Shown: in pieces, positions 36,901 through 46,258 of the stretch
Numbering within the stretch: position 1 is the stretch's first letter
Layout: each line of letters begins with the position of its first letter
Source of the DNA: JACQFZ01 sp041485885
GTDB lineage: Bacteria > Pseudomonadota > Gammaproteobacteria > Acidiferrobacterales > Sulfurifustaceae
DNA length: 64,000 nucleotides
Reading direction: 5' to 3'
Assembly (NCBI GenBank): GCA_041485885.1
Contig: JBGPKL010000002.1
Location: 116,360-180,359 of the forward strand
The notes under the pieces: model-generated
Told to the model about the DNA's origin: nothing
The model's input: only the letters and a program-made list of their open reading frames with translations
Databases searched by the model: none
Translations under genes and position numbers: made by a program

Positions 36901-37380
36901 GTCGCCGTACGCGTCATGCAAACGCGCCGCGGCGACCGCATGGCGTTCGTGACGCTGGACGACCGTACCGCGCGTCTGGAGCTGGCGGTATTCTCCGAGT
37001 TGTTCGAGCGCCATCGCGATCATTTGGTGAAGGATACGCTGCTCGTGGTGACGGGCCATGTCTCGGTCGACGAATACACCGGCGGATTTAAAATGTCGGC
37101 GGAGGAGATCTATAATATCGAGCAAGCGCGCGGCGTTTTCGGTTCTCGTCTCGTCATCGCGGTTGACGCCCTGACGGCGGCGAACGGCTTCATTGACGAG
37201 CTCAAGCAGATTCTCGCGCCGAGCCAAGGTCCCTGTCCGGTATGCGTTCGTTATCGCAGCGACACGGCGGAGGTCGAGCTGGTGTTGGGCGAGGAATGGA
37301 AAGTGAGCCCGAGCCGGTCGGTCATGGAGCGATTGAGTCGACTTGCCGGCGAACGGAACGTTCAGCTTGAATATCGTTAA
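33940..37380 (+). CDS. dnaE: DNA polymerase III alpha subunit
   Basis: DnaE is the replicative polymerase. The 1146-residue protein has an N-terminal PHP domain (FVHLRVHSEFSLADGIV; about 5-275) and the polymerase palm with PDFDIDFC (Asp399 and Asp401). Fingers with GPGRGSGAGSLVAYAL and KKNAEEMAQQREGF follow, then a helix-hairpin-helix region, an OB fold (about 975-1060) and a tau-binding C-terminus. The GTG start at 33940 matches the E. coli N-terminus. rnhB, which often lies between lpxB and dnaE, is missing; the gsp operon occupies that interval. Confidence 0.97.
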   Translation: MSASFVHLRVHSEFSLADGIVRIPELAAAVATAAMPAVALTDLSNVFGAAKFYQAAVGAGVKPLIGADVWVAHATDPHKPSRLTLLCQNLEGYRNLSRLLTLAYREGQKLGRPCVERSWLRQASSGLIALSGAHEGEIGVALLGGNRTAARATVDDYGEWFPERFYVELQRIGQPRQEEYNHAAAGFAQEVGLPIVATNPVMFLKRPEFDAHEVRVCIQDGRVLTDSRRPRRHTAQQYFRPSSEMHELFADVPEAIANTVEIARRCNLRIEFGKYYLPTFEASTDENESLRRNSREGLRRRLNLMPEENRAAAEAPYRARLDLELEVIITMGFAGYFLIVADFIQWAKRDGIPVGPGRGSGAGSLVAYALGITELDPIKYELLFERFLNPERVSLPDFDIDFCVERRDDVIAYVKGRYGADKVAQIITHGTMAARAVVRDVGRVMSHPYGFCDKIAKLIPFEIGMTLDRALEIEPLLKERYDKEEDVCALLDTAKMLEGLARNAGKHAGGVVIAPSNLTDFMPLYCEQGGHEAVTQFDMEDLEKLGLVKFDFLGLRTLTIIDKAVKIINRNRAQAGEAPLVIEQLPIDDPVTYQLLKSCKTTALFQLESRGMKDLINRLKPDQFEEIIALVALFRPGPLQSGMVDDYINRKHKRIPVKYPHPSLEPILRPTYGVILYQEQVMQIARVLSGYTLGAADLLRRAMGKKNAEEMAQQREGFVGGARARGVSEKLATEIFDLIEKFAGYGFNRSHSAAYALIAYQTAWLKAHYPAAFMGAVLSSDMDKTDKVVTMIAECRDMKLGVSPPDINRCEYEFIPIDDKTILYGLGAIKGLGQSAIEAMMQARSQDGPFRDLFDLCKRIDARRVNRRVLESLIKAGALDGLGTHRAALMASLGKALAEADQHAANSAAGQSDLFGEARAPSDKPVYEQTPEWSEDERLDGERDTLGLYLTGHPIARYADELAHFTSSTIAELRPTHDRAIVVAGLVVAVRVMQTRRGDRMAFVTLDDRTARLELAVFSELFERHRDHLVKDTLLVVTGHVSVDEYTGGFKMSAEEIYNIEQARGVFGSRLVIAVDALTAANGFIDELKQILAPSQGPCPVCVRYRSDTAEVELVLGEEWKVSPSRSVMERLSRLAGERNVQLEYR

Positions 37381-37442
37381 GATCTCCAAACATCGTCTCC
37401 TGCATCACGCACCGCACTACGGTATGAATTTTAAGAATCGAC

Positions 37443-37538
37443 GGAACCGCAGATAAACGCAGATGAACGCAGATAAAGGCAAGGGCTCCCGTACTCGGTT
37501 ACCTTTATCCGCGTTTATCCGCGTTTATCTGCGGTTCC
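37443..37538. repeat. Dispersed inverted repeat, copy 2 (dnaE-accA spacer)
   Basis: GGAACCGCAGATAAACGCAG starts the left arm and CGCGTTTATCTGCGGTTCC ends the right arm, with a variable centre near 37478-37502. The copy is flanked by TTAAGAAT on the left (37431-37438) and AATCTTA on the right, which suggests the element extends slightly beyond the arms. The rest of the 185-base spacer shows no gene. Confidence 0.85.
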
Positions 37539-37565
37539 AAAATCTTATTGTGAAGTGCAGACGCA

Positions 37566-38519
37566 ATGAACCATAACTACCTCGACTTCGAACAATCGAT
37601 CGCGGAGCTCGACGCGAGGATCGAAGCGTTGCGTTCGGCGCCGCACGGCGCCGACATCAAGGAAGAAGTCGGTCGACTGGAGGCGAAGAGCCGGCGGCTG
37701 ACCGAATCGATTTTCACTTCGCTCACGCCTTGGCAGATCTCGCAGGTCGCGCGCCATCCGATGCGGCCCTATACGCTCGACTACATTGGGCGTCTTTTTA
37801 CGGATTTCGAGGAATTGCACGGCGATCGCGGTTTTGCGGACGACGCCGCCATCGTCGGTGGCCTGGCGCGGCTCGACGGCCGGCCGATCGTCATCGTCGG
37901 CCACCAAAAAGGCCACGACACGCGCGAGAAGGTGCGGCGCAACTTCGGCATGCCGCGCCCGGAGGGTTACCGTAAGGCGCTGCGGTTGATGCGACTTGCC
38001 GAGCGTTTTCGTCTGCCGCTTGTTACCTTCATCGACACGCCGGGCGCGTATCCGGGCGTGGGCGCGGAAGAACGTGGGCAGAGCGAAGCGATCGCGCGCA
38101 ATCTCTACGTGATGTCTAGGCTCGCGACGCCGATCGTCAGCGTCGTGATCGGCGAGGGCGGTTCGGGGGGGGCGCTCGGCATCGGCGTTTGCGACCGCTT
38201 GGTCATGTTGCAGTACGCGACCTACTCGGTAATATCGCCGGAGGGATGCGCGTCGATTTTGTGGCGGGCGGCCGACAAAGCCTCGGCGGCGGCGGAGGCG
38301 ATGGGTATCACGGCGGAGCGCTTGTCGCAGCTCGGTCTGGTCGACGTCGTTGTCCCGGAACCCCTGGGTGGCGCGCACCGCGACCCGGAAGAGACGGCGC
38401 GACGACTGAAGGCGGTGTTGCAAGATGAATTGGATAAGTTACGCACGGTGCCGCCCGACAATTTGATCGAGAGCCGTTATCAGCGTTTGATGCATCATGG
38501 AGAATTCCAAGAAGAATGA
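37566..38519 (+). CDS. accA: Acetyl-CoA carboxylase carboxyltransferase alpha subunit
   Basis: AccA with AccD transfers carboxyl from biotin to acetyl-CoA, making malonyl-CoA for fatty acids. The 317-residue protein shows LDFEQSIAELDARI, RPYTLDYIGRLFTDFEELHGDR, the PGAYPGVGAEERGQSEAIA loop, GEGGSGGALGIGVCDR and SPEGCASILWRAADKA. Length matches E. coli (319). Its end overlaps tilS by 23 bases. Confidence 0.97.
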   Translation: MNHNYLDFEQSIAELDARIEALRSAPHGADIKEEVGRLEAKSRRLTESIFTSLTPWQISQVARHPMRPYTLDYIGRLFTDFEELHGDRGFADDAAIVGGLARLDGRPIVIVGHQKGHDTREKVRRNFGMPRPEGYRKALRLMRLAERFRLPLVTFIDTPGAYPGVGAEERGQSEAIARNLYVMSRLATPIVSVVIGEGGSGGALGIGVCDRLVMLQYATYSVISPEGCASILWRAADKASAAAEAMGITAERLSQLGLVDVVVPEPLGGAHRDPEETARRLKAVLQDELDKLRTVPPDNLIESRYQRLMHHGEFQEE

Positions 38520-39897
38520 TCGGTCTGGACCGGTCTCGACCCAACGCCTTTATCCTCGGCGCCGGTTCACACTCGACGCGCTCGCCGAGGTACTAAGCGC
38601 GGAGCTTCGTCTCACTCCCGATTCGCCTCTCTACCTCGCTTACAGCGGCGGGCTCGATTCCCATGTTTTGCTGCACGCGCTCGCACATCTGCGCGAGCAC
38701 GCCGCATGGCAGCTCACGGCGTTTCATATCGATCACGGGTTACAACCGAATTCGGCGGAGTGGGCGCGTCGTTGTGCGGCGGTGTGCGCGGCGTTGGACG
38801 TACCGTGTCACTCGGAGCGCGTCGTCGTTCGCGATGTCGGCAGCCGCGGACTCGAGGACGCGGCGCGCCGCGCGCGCTATGCCGCGCTGGCGCTGAAACT
38901 CCCGCCAGGAGCGGTCCTTTTGACGGCGCACCATCAAAACGATCAGGCGGAAACTCTGTTGCTACAGCTTCTGCGCGGCGCCGGCGTTGCCGGGCTTGCG
39001 GCGATGCCGGCGCTCGCCGATTTCGCGCGTGGTCGTTTAGCGCGCCCGCTGCTCGGGTTCGAACGCCGCGCGCTCGCCGATTATGCGGCGGAGCAGAAAC
39101 TGCAGTGGATCGAAGACTCGAGTAACCGGGACGAAGGTATGGCGCGGAACTTTCTGCGCCATCGTATTTGGCCCACGATTGTCGAACGCTGGCCGCAGGC
39201 GGCGGAGCGCCTCGCGCTCGCGGCGCGCCACCAAGCCGACGCCGCTTCTCTGTTGCATGAACTAGGCGACATCGACCTCGCAACAGTCGCCGACGCGCAG
39301 GGCGACTTGTGCATTACCGCGCTCAAGCAACTTTCTTCCGAGCGACAGGCAAACGTTGTACGTCGTTGGATTCGCACCGGTGGCATGACAACACCCGGAG
39401 AGCGGGTATTGCGGGAAATTTTGACGCGCGTGGGCACCGATCCGCAAACGCGCTACGCGGTCGTCGGCTGGCGAGGCGGTGAAGTTCGTCGCTATCGCGA
39501 TCGACTGGTGCTAGCGCGCTCGGTGCCCTCGATCGCAGCAGACTGGGAGGTGACGTGGGATCCGACTACCGTGCTCGAAATTCCCGGCACCGATTGGCGC
39601 CTACGCTCGGAAACGACTACCGGCAGAGGCCTTGTGCGCTCGCGACTCGCCGGCAACGTCATGCGCGTGCGATTGCGACGCGGCGGCGAGCGCTGTCGAT
39701 TGCGCGGGCATACGCACAAACTGAAAAAGTTATTGCAGGAAGCGGGGGTTCCACCGTGGGAGCGAGCGCGGTTGCCGCTGATTTACGTCGGCGAGAATCT
39801 CGCCGCGATCGGAGATCGCTGGATTTGCGAGCCTTACGCGGCGCTCCCCGAGGAGCCGGCTATCGCGTTCGTACTTGAGCGCTCGGACGCGCGCTAA
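38497..39897 (+). CDS. tilS: tRNA(Ile)-lysidine synthase
   Basis: TilS puts lysidine at C34 of the minor tRNA-Ile so that it reads AUA. The 466-residue protein has the PP-loop LAYSGGLDSHVLLHAL (about 45-60), AFHIDHGLQPNSAEWA, LLTAHHQNDQAETLLLQLLRG and IEDSSNRDEGMARNFLRH. The substrate-binding and C-terminal domains follow (LRLRRGGERCRLRGHTHK-type stretch, then LKKLLQEAGVPPWERARLP). It follows accA as in E. coli. The 147 bases after it hold no gene. Confidence 0.95.
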   Translation: MENSKKNDRSGPVSTQRLYPRRRFTLDALAEVLSAELRLTPDSPLYLAYSGGLDSHVLLHALAHLREHAAWQLTAFHIDHGLQPNSAEWARRCAAVCAALDVPCHSERVVVRDVGSRGLEDAARRARYAALALKLPPGAVLLTAHHQNDQAETLLLQLLRGAGVAGLAAMPALADFARGRLARPLLGFERRALADYAAEQKLQWIEDSSNRDEGMARNFLRHRIWPTIVERWPQAAERLALAARHQADAASLLHELGDIDLATVADAQGDLCITALKQLSSERQANVVRRWIRTGGMTTPGERVLREILTRVGTDPQTRYAVVGWRGGEVRRYRDRLVLARSVPSIAADWEVTWDPTTVLEIPGTDWRLRSETTTGRGLVRSRLAGNVMRVRLRRGGERCRLRGHTHKLKKLLQEAGVPPWERARLPLIYVGENLAAIGDRWICEPYAALPEEPAIAFVLERSDAR

Positions 39898-40044
39898 GTC
39901 TTGCTCGTTAATTGCGCAAACCGACGCCATCTGGTAGCGTGTCCTTCCGTTCCGATGTCGGAGTGTCGCATCGGTGGTGCCGATGCAGGACGTGCCGCGC
40001 AACGTGGCCGGAATCATCAGCCGACTTGAGCAGAACGGGTTTTC

Positions 40045-41693
<1,649 letters not shown>

Positions 41694-41697
<4 letters not shown>

Positions 41698-42539
41698 AGT
41701 TGTGCGGGTTCGAGGTCGGACTCGACCGCCCGTTCTTCTTGATCGCCGGTCCGTGCGTCGTCGAGTCCGAGGCGCTTGCGCTCGAGTCGGCGCAGCAGCT
41801 CAAAGAGATCACGGCCGCTTTGAGCATTCCATTTATTTATAAATCGTCCTTCGACAAGGCGAATCGCAGCTCGCACGTGTCGTTTCGCGGACTCGGCATG
41901 GAGCCGGGGCTCGCGATCCTCGCGCGCGTAAAACGCGACATCGGCGTACCGGTGTTGACCGACGTGCACGACACGCCCGAGATCGAAGCGGTCGCCGCGG
42001 TGGTCGATGTGTTGCAGACGCCGGCGTTCTTGTGTCGCCAGACCGATTTCATCCAAGCGGTCGTGCGCGCCGGTAAGCCGGTCAATATCAAGAAGGGCCA
42101 GTTCCTCGCGCCGCACGAAATGAAGAACGTCGTCGAGAAGGCGCACGACGCGGGCGGCAAGGGCCGCATTCTCGTTTGCGAGCGCGGCGCGTCGTTCGGC
42201 TACAACAATTTGGTTTCCGATATGCGCTCGCTCGCTATCATGCGCGAGACCGGTTGCCCGGTCGTGTTCGACGCGACGCACTCGGTGCAGTTGCCCGGAG
42301 GGCAGGGCGCGAAGAGCGGCGGCCAACGGGAATTCGTTCCGGTGCTCGCGCGCGCGGCGATCGCGAGCGGCGTTGCCGGCATTTTTATGGAGACGCACCC
42401 CAACCCGGATAAGGCGCCTTCCGACGGGCCGAATGCCTGGCCGCTCGCGCGGATGCGTGAATTACTCGAAACGCTGAAAGAGTTGGACACCGCGGTTAAA
42501 CGACGCGGCTTCGCCGAGCTGGCGTTGATGTCGAGTTGA
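41694..42539 (+). CDS. kdsA: 2-dehydro-3-deoxyphosphooctonate aldolase (KDO8P synthase)
   Basis: KdsA condenses PEP with arabinose 5-phosphate to KDO 8-phosphate for the lipopolysaccharide inner core. From ATG 41694 the protein has 281 residues (E. coli 284). It shows FFLIAGPCVVESE, FIYKSSFDKANRSS, VLTDVHDTPE, FLCRQTDFIQAV, NIKKGQFLAP and VVFDATHSVQLPGG. The open frame starting at 41295 lies inside pyrG and is a shadow. Confidence 0.97.
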
Positions 42540-42835
42540 AGGACAGCGTGATTTTGGAGGTCGCTATTCTGAACGTCCGCCCGGGCCACGAAAGTGATTT
42601 CGAAGCGGCGTTCAGGCGGGCGTCCGCGATAGTCGCTGGCGCCGACGGTTACGTTTCGCATCAGCTGCAGCGTTGCCTCGAAAACGACAGCCGCTACATG
42701 CTCTTGGTCAATTGGAAAACGTTGGAAGATCACACGATCGGATTTCGCGGTTCGCCGCAGTATCAGGATTGGAAGCGCCTGCTGCATCATTTTTACGATC
42801 CGTTTCCCGTCGTCGAGCACTACCAGTCGGTGTAG
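42536..42835 (+). CDS. ABM-domain (antibiotic biosynthesis monooxygenase-like) protein
   Basis: The 99-residue protein looks like a single dimeric ferredoxin-like ABM domain: ILEVAILNVRPGHESDFEAAF, a YVSHQLQRCLENDSRYMLLVNW strand-helix-strand core, and a C-terminal FYDPFPVVEHYQSV. Members include heme-degrading and quinol monooxygenases and many of unknown substrate. The start is TTG 42536 overlapping the kdsA stop; GTG 42548 is an alternative. Tight coupling to kdsA suggests co-expression, but no role in KDO synthesis is known to me. Confidence 0.82.
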   Translation: MKDSVILEVAILNVRPGHESDFEAAFRRASAIVAGADGYVSHQLQRCLENDSRYMLLVNWKTLEDHTIGFRGSPQYQDWKRLLHHFYDPFPVVEHYQSV

Positions 42836-42850
42836 CTCCTAAAGAATTTT

Positions 42851-42939
42851 GAAACCGCAGATGCACGCAGATAAACGCGGATCAAGGAAAACTAACGGTT
42901 TGGTTTCATCTGCGTTTATCCGCGTTCATCTGCGGTTTC
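42851..42939. repeat. Dispersed inverted repeat, copy 3 (upstream of eno)
   Basis: GAAACCGCAGATGCACGCAG opens the left arm; CCGCGTTCATCTGCGGTTTC closes the right arm; the centre is AAGGAAAACTAACGGTTTGG. It is followed by GCAATCTTAT, as in copies 2 and 4 (AATCTTA). It lies in the 194-base gap before eno. Confidence 0.85.
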
Positions 42940-42958
42940 AGCAATCTTATCTATCGTT

Positions 42959-43011
42959 CCTGGATTTACGCTTTCGCGGGAGTGACAACTTTACAGTTAA
43001 TCAGAGCTTCC
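42959..43011 (-). mobile_element. Degenerate half-copy of the acpS-side MITE
   Basis: The stretch aligns with the reverse complement of 61846-61894: CCTGGATT, GCTTTCGCGGG, TGAC and ATCAGAGCTTCC are shared, with a few substitutions and a short insertion. It ends exactly at the 12-base terminal repeat ATCAGAGCTTCC (43000-43011), which supports that boundary. Only about 4 bases separate it from the eno ribosome site GAAAGG (43015-43020). Confidence 0.7.
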
Positions 43012-43029
43012 TTTGAAAGGAAAACTGAG

Positions 43030-44316
43030 ATGGCCGTAATTTCCGACATACACGCGCGCGAGATTCTCGATTCGCGCGGTAATCCCACCGTCGAAGCCGA
43101 CGTGACGTTAACGTCGGGGGCGATGGGACGTGCTGCTGTTCCGTCCGGCGCGTCGACCGGCTCGCGCGAAGCGCTCGAGCTGCGCGACGGCGACCCTAAG
43201 CGTTATCTCGGCAAGGGGGTACTGCGCGCGGTCGCCAACGTCAACGGCGAAATACGCAAGCTTCTGCTCGGCCGCGATTCGCGCGATCAAGCCGGCATCG
43301 ATCGCGCCATGATCGAGTTCGACGGCACCGAAACCAAATCGCGCCTGGGCGCGAATGCGATACTCGCGGTGTCGATGGCCAACGCGCGCGCCGCCGCCGC
43401 CGACTCAAAACAGCCGCTGTATCGTTACTTGCATCACGGCAATGAGTTCATCATGCCGGTGCCGATGATGAACATCATCAACGGCGGCGCGCACGCCGAC
43501 AACAGCGTGGACATGCAGGAGTTCATGATTCTGCCGGTCGGCGCACCGACGTTCGCCGAGGCGTTGCGCTACGGCGCGGAGGTATTTCACACCCTCAGGA
43601 AATTGTTGCACGCGCGCAAGCTCAACACCGCCGTCGGCGACGAGGGCGGTTTCGCGCCGGATCTGCCGTCCAACGAAGCGGCGGTTCAAATAATCATCGA
43701 GGCGATCGAGAAGGCGGGCTACCAGGTAGGCGCCGACATCGCGCTCGGCCTTGATTGCGCGAGCAGCGAGTTCTATAAGAATGGTCGCTACGATCTCGAA
43801 TCGGAGCACCGCCAGCTGACGGCGGCGGAGCTCGTCGAGCTACTGGCCGATTGGTGCAAGCGTTACCCCATCATTACCATCGAGGACGGTTGCGCGGAAA
43901 ACGATTGGGACGGCTGGAAGATGCTCACCGACCGGCTCGGCAAACAAGTGCAGCTCGTCGGCGACGATCTTTTCGTGACCAACACGAAAATTCTGAAGCA
44001 AGGGATCGAGAAGGGCATCACGAATTCGATTCTGATCAAAGTGAATCAGATCGGTACGCTCACCGAGACTCTCGCCGCGATCTCGATGGCGCGCGCCGCC
44101 GGTTACACGTCCGTTATTTCTCACCGTTCGGGCGAGACCGAAGACAGCTTCATCGCGGATCTGGCGGTCGCGACGGGAGTTGGCCAAATTAAGACGGGTT
44201 CGCTGTCGCGCTCCGATCGCGTCGCGAAGTACAACCAGCTCCTGCGCATTGAAGAGGCGCTCGGCAAGGAAGCGCGTTATCCGGGCCGCGCCGCGTTTCG
44301 ACAGCGAACCACGTAG
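43030..44316 (+). CDS. eno: Enolase
   Basis: Enolase interconverts 2-phosphoglycerate and PEP in glycolysis and is also a degradosome component in many gammaproteobacteria. From ATG 43030 the protein has 428 residues (E. coli 432). It shows ILDSRGNPTVEADV, PSGASTGSREALELRD, MPVPMMNIINGGAHADNSVD, AVGDEGGFAPDL, ITIEDGCAENDW, and SHRSGETEDSFIADLAVAT with the catalytic residues. GAAAGG is 9 bases upstream; the open frame from 42982 would run through the repeat-derived leader. One oddity is EDGCAENDW, where most enolases have EDG-x-xE-DW without this Cys. Confidence 0.97.
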   Translation: MAVISDIHAREILDSRGNPTVEADVTLTSGAMGRAAVPSGASTGSREALELRDGDPKRYLGKGVLRAVANVNGEIRKLLLGRDSRDQAGIDRAMIEFDGTETKSRLGANAILAVSMANARAAAADSKQPLYRYLHHGNEFIMPVPMMNIINGGAHADNSVDMQEFMILPVGAPTFAEALRYGAEVFHTLRKLLHARKLNTAVGDEGGFAPDLPSNEAAVQIIIEAIEKAGYQVGADIALGLDCASSEFYKNGRYDLESEHRQLTAAELVELLADWCKRYPIITIEDGCAENDWDGWKMLTDRLGKQVQLVGDDLFVTNTKILKQGIEKGITNSILIKVNQIGTLTETLAAISMARAAGYTSVISHRSGETEDSFIADLAVATGVGQIKTGSLSRSDRVAKYNQLLRIEEALGKEARYPGRAAFRQRTT

Positions 44317-44329
44317 CCCCCCTGTTCCC

Positions 44330-44659
44330 ATGTCTCGCTTGCGATTAGTGACCATCGGACTGATCGCGCTGCTCGTCGTGTTGCAATATCCCTTGTGGTT
44401 CGGCAACGGCGGCTTGTTAACCGTGTGGGGCCTGAAGCGCGAGATCGCGGCACAGCGAGAAGACAACGCACGGTTGCGCGAGCGCAATCAGGCGCTCGGC
44501 GCGGAGGTCATCGACCTCAAGCAGGGCCTCGACGCGGTCGAGGAGCGGGCGCGGGTGGAGTTGGGCATGATCAAGAAGGGGGAGACGTTTTTCCAAGTGA
44601 TCGACGAGGCGAAAGGAATGACGCCAACGCCGGAGGCTCGATCGCGTGGTGTACGGTAG
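44330..44659 (+). CDS. ftsB: Cell division protein FtsB
   Basis: FtsB forms a complex with FtsL and FtsQ that controls septal peptidoglycan synthesis. The 109-residue protein has a short cytoplasmic start, one membrane helix (LVTIGLIALLVVLQYPLWF), then a coiled coil rich in Arg and Glu (REIAAQREDNARLRERNQAL) and the conserved LDAVEERARVELGMIKKGETFFQV. It follows eno after 13 bases, as in other gammaproteobacteria. ispD, often next, is absent. Confidence 0.94.
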   Translation: MSRLRLVTIGLIALLVVLQYPLWFGNGGLLTVWGLKREIAAQREDNARLRERNQALGAEVIDLKQGLDAVEERARVELGMIKKGETFFQVIDEAKGMTPTPEARSRGVR

Positions 44660-44689
44660 TAACTATAATGTTCGCGCTTGGCGCGAATA

Positions 44690-45664
44690 CTACAGCGAAT
44701 ACGGCAACGGTTCGATCGCGAGCGGCGCGCCGCCCGGCTGCCCCAAATACAGCTCACCCTGCTGCACGCTCTCCGTATGAATTACCGCGAGCAAATCATA
44801 TCCGCTCGACGGAGCGGGGCACGCGACCACCACGGTGCCGGTGGACTGGCGCTGCTTACCGGATGAATAAATAGCGGCGCCGGGCATCGGCGCATCGATG
44901 GTCTCGACGTGAGCGCGATACATCCGCTGCTTCACGCGTCCGAGATAGTGCACGCGCGCGACGATCTCCTGACCGGTGTAGCAACCTTTGTTGAAACTGA
45001 TGCCGCCGACGAGGTCGAGGTTGGCCATTTGCGGCACAAAGGCATCGCTGGTTTCGGGCAAGACCGTCGCAATGCCGGCCATGATGTCGTGCCACGTCCA
45101 CGCGTCTGCGCCGGCTGCTATGGCGTCGAGCTTCAATCGGTTCCATATTGCGGGCGCATCGGCCGGTGGCGCGAGAATCTCAAAGCGCGGATGAAAACCC
45201 GGCAGGCGCGCTACCATCGCGCCGGCGATCGATACGCACGCATCCGCGTCTTCGGGTGCCGCACCCGCCGCGGCGCGCACCGCGCTCGTCGCGTCGGGCC
45301 CGGCGATGCCAATACGTACGAACGCGTCATCGGCGATCTCCAGAACAACTTTCGATCGCAGCACATACAGGCGCAAGCGCTTGAGAATGTCGTCGCGCGA
45401 CGCGCCGGGCAGCTGCAAGAGGCATCCGTCGCGATACGGCAATACGCGAAACACCGCGAGCATGCGGCCCTTGGCGCTGCACCAGGCGCTTAGTTGGCTG
45501 TGCGTGGTATCGAGGAGGGCGAGATCATTGGTAAGCTGAGCGTTCAGGAAGCTCTCGACGTCGGGCCCGCTGGCGCTAATCAGCGACAAATGCGCGAGCT
45601 CGACGAGCACGGTCTCGTCGCGCGCGATGCGCCGAGCCGTCTTGGAGTCGTCCAAATCTTTCAT
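44690..45664 (-). CDS. ygfZ: YgfZ, folate-binding Fe-S cluster repair protein; likely frameshifted 5' end
   Basis: YgfZ is a GcvT-fold protein that helps maintain certain Fe-S enzymes in a folate-dependent way. The protein from ATG 45664 (324 residues) has FLNAQLTNDLALL, the catalytic-type signature FNKGCYTGQEIVARVHYLG with KGCYTGQE, and the C-terminal barrel. The usual family N-terminus (W-x-x-F-L) appears in another frame: ATG 45729 reads MERAIPDWKSFC and ends at TGA 45663-45661, overlapping ATG 45664 as ATGA. Adding one base at the five-A run 45696-45700 (five T on the coding strand) would join them into a normal YgfZ. Confidence 0.9.
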   Translation of the reverse strand: MKDLDDSKTARRIARDETVLVELAHLSLISASGPDVESFLNAQLTNDLALLDTTHSQLSAWCSAKGRMLAVFRVLPYRDGCLLQLPGASRDDILKRLRLYVLRSKVVLEIADDAFVRIGIAGPDATSAVRAAAGAAPEDADACVSIAGAMVARLPGFHPRFEILAPPADAPAIWNRLKLDAIAAGADAWTWHDIMAGIATVLPETSDAFVPQMANLDLVGGISFNKGCYTGQEIVARVHYLGRVKQRMYRAHVETIDAPMPGAAIYSSGKQRQSTGTVVVACPAPSSGYDLLAVIHTESVQQGELYLGQPGGAPLAIEPLPYSL

Positions 45665-45777
45665 GCGGGCTCCGTCGCCTGCTTCTGCGGTGCGCAAAAA
45701 CTCTTCCAGTCGGGAATGGCTCTTTCCATCTCGGTCACTGAACGCCGGTCTTCGAACGATAATCGTTTCGCGCCCGC

Positions 45778-45807
45778 TTCCCACGGATGCGCTCGACTCT
45801 ATATAAT
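45778..45807 (+). promoter_or_regulatory. Candidate promoter for sdhCDAB
   Basis: A perfect TATAAT at 45802-45807 lies in the ygfZ-sdhC spacer, about 75 bases before sdhC. The -35 is weak: TTCCCA at 45778-45783 with an 18-base gap. The near-palindromic CTATATAATATC could also serve ygfZ on the other strand. Seen by eye only. Confidence 0.45.
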
Positions 45808-45880
45808 ATCGGACCGCGCGCGATAATTTCGGACAGAGGATGTCCCGCGTCAGACTATACCGCTCAGCCAAAAAAACACC

Positions 45881-46258
45881 ATGCAAAGAAGCGCGATGCG
45901 CCCCGTCTATCTGAACCTAGTGCAAATTCGGTTGCCGATCGGTGGCTTCGTCTCGATTCTCCACCGCATCACCGGTGCCGTGTTGGCGTTGGTGATGCCG
46001 TTCGCGCTGTGGGCGTTACAGGCTTCGCTCGAAAGCGAAGCGCGCTTCGAGCAAGTGCGCGCGTTGCTCGGCAGCGGGCTCGGGCGGGCGGTGATACTGC
46101 TGGTATTATGGATGCTGGTGCAACACCTTTATTCCGGGCTCCGCCATCTCTTTATCGATATCGATATCGGCGTCGACCTGCCCACCGCCCGGCGCACGGC
46201 GTGGGCGACGCTGCTCGCGTCCGTCGCGACCGTGCTGTTGGTGGGGGCGCTACTGTGA
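45881..46258 (+). CDS. sdhC: Succinate dehydrogenase cytochrome b556 subunit
   Basis: SdhC is a three-helix membrane anchor that holds heme b and forms part of the ubiquinone site of complex II. The 125-residue protein shows the family start PVYLNLVQIRLPIGGFVSILHRITG (the Ser-x-x-His-Arg quinone-site motif) and the heme-ligand region QHLYSGLRHLFID. ATG 45881 gives an N-terminus of usual length; ATG 45896 is possible. It is coupled to sdhD by a GTGA overlap. Confidence 0.95.
   Translation: MQRSAMRPVYLNLVQIRLPIGGFVSILHRITGAVLALVMPFALWALQASLESEARFEQVRALLGSGLGRAVILLVLWMLVQHLYSGLRHLFIDIDIGVDLPTARRTAWATLLASVATVLLVGALL

Noticed and set aside
45787..46254. Extended 274-codon frame giving a longer SdhD
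   Set aside because: Its first part overlaps sdhC in another frame; the GTG at 46255, overlapping the sdhC stop, gives a normal SdhD.
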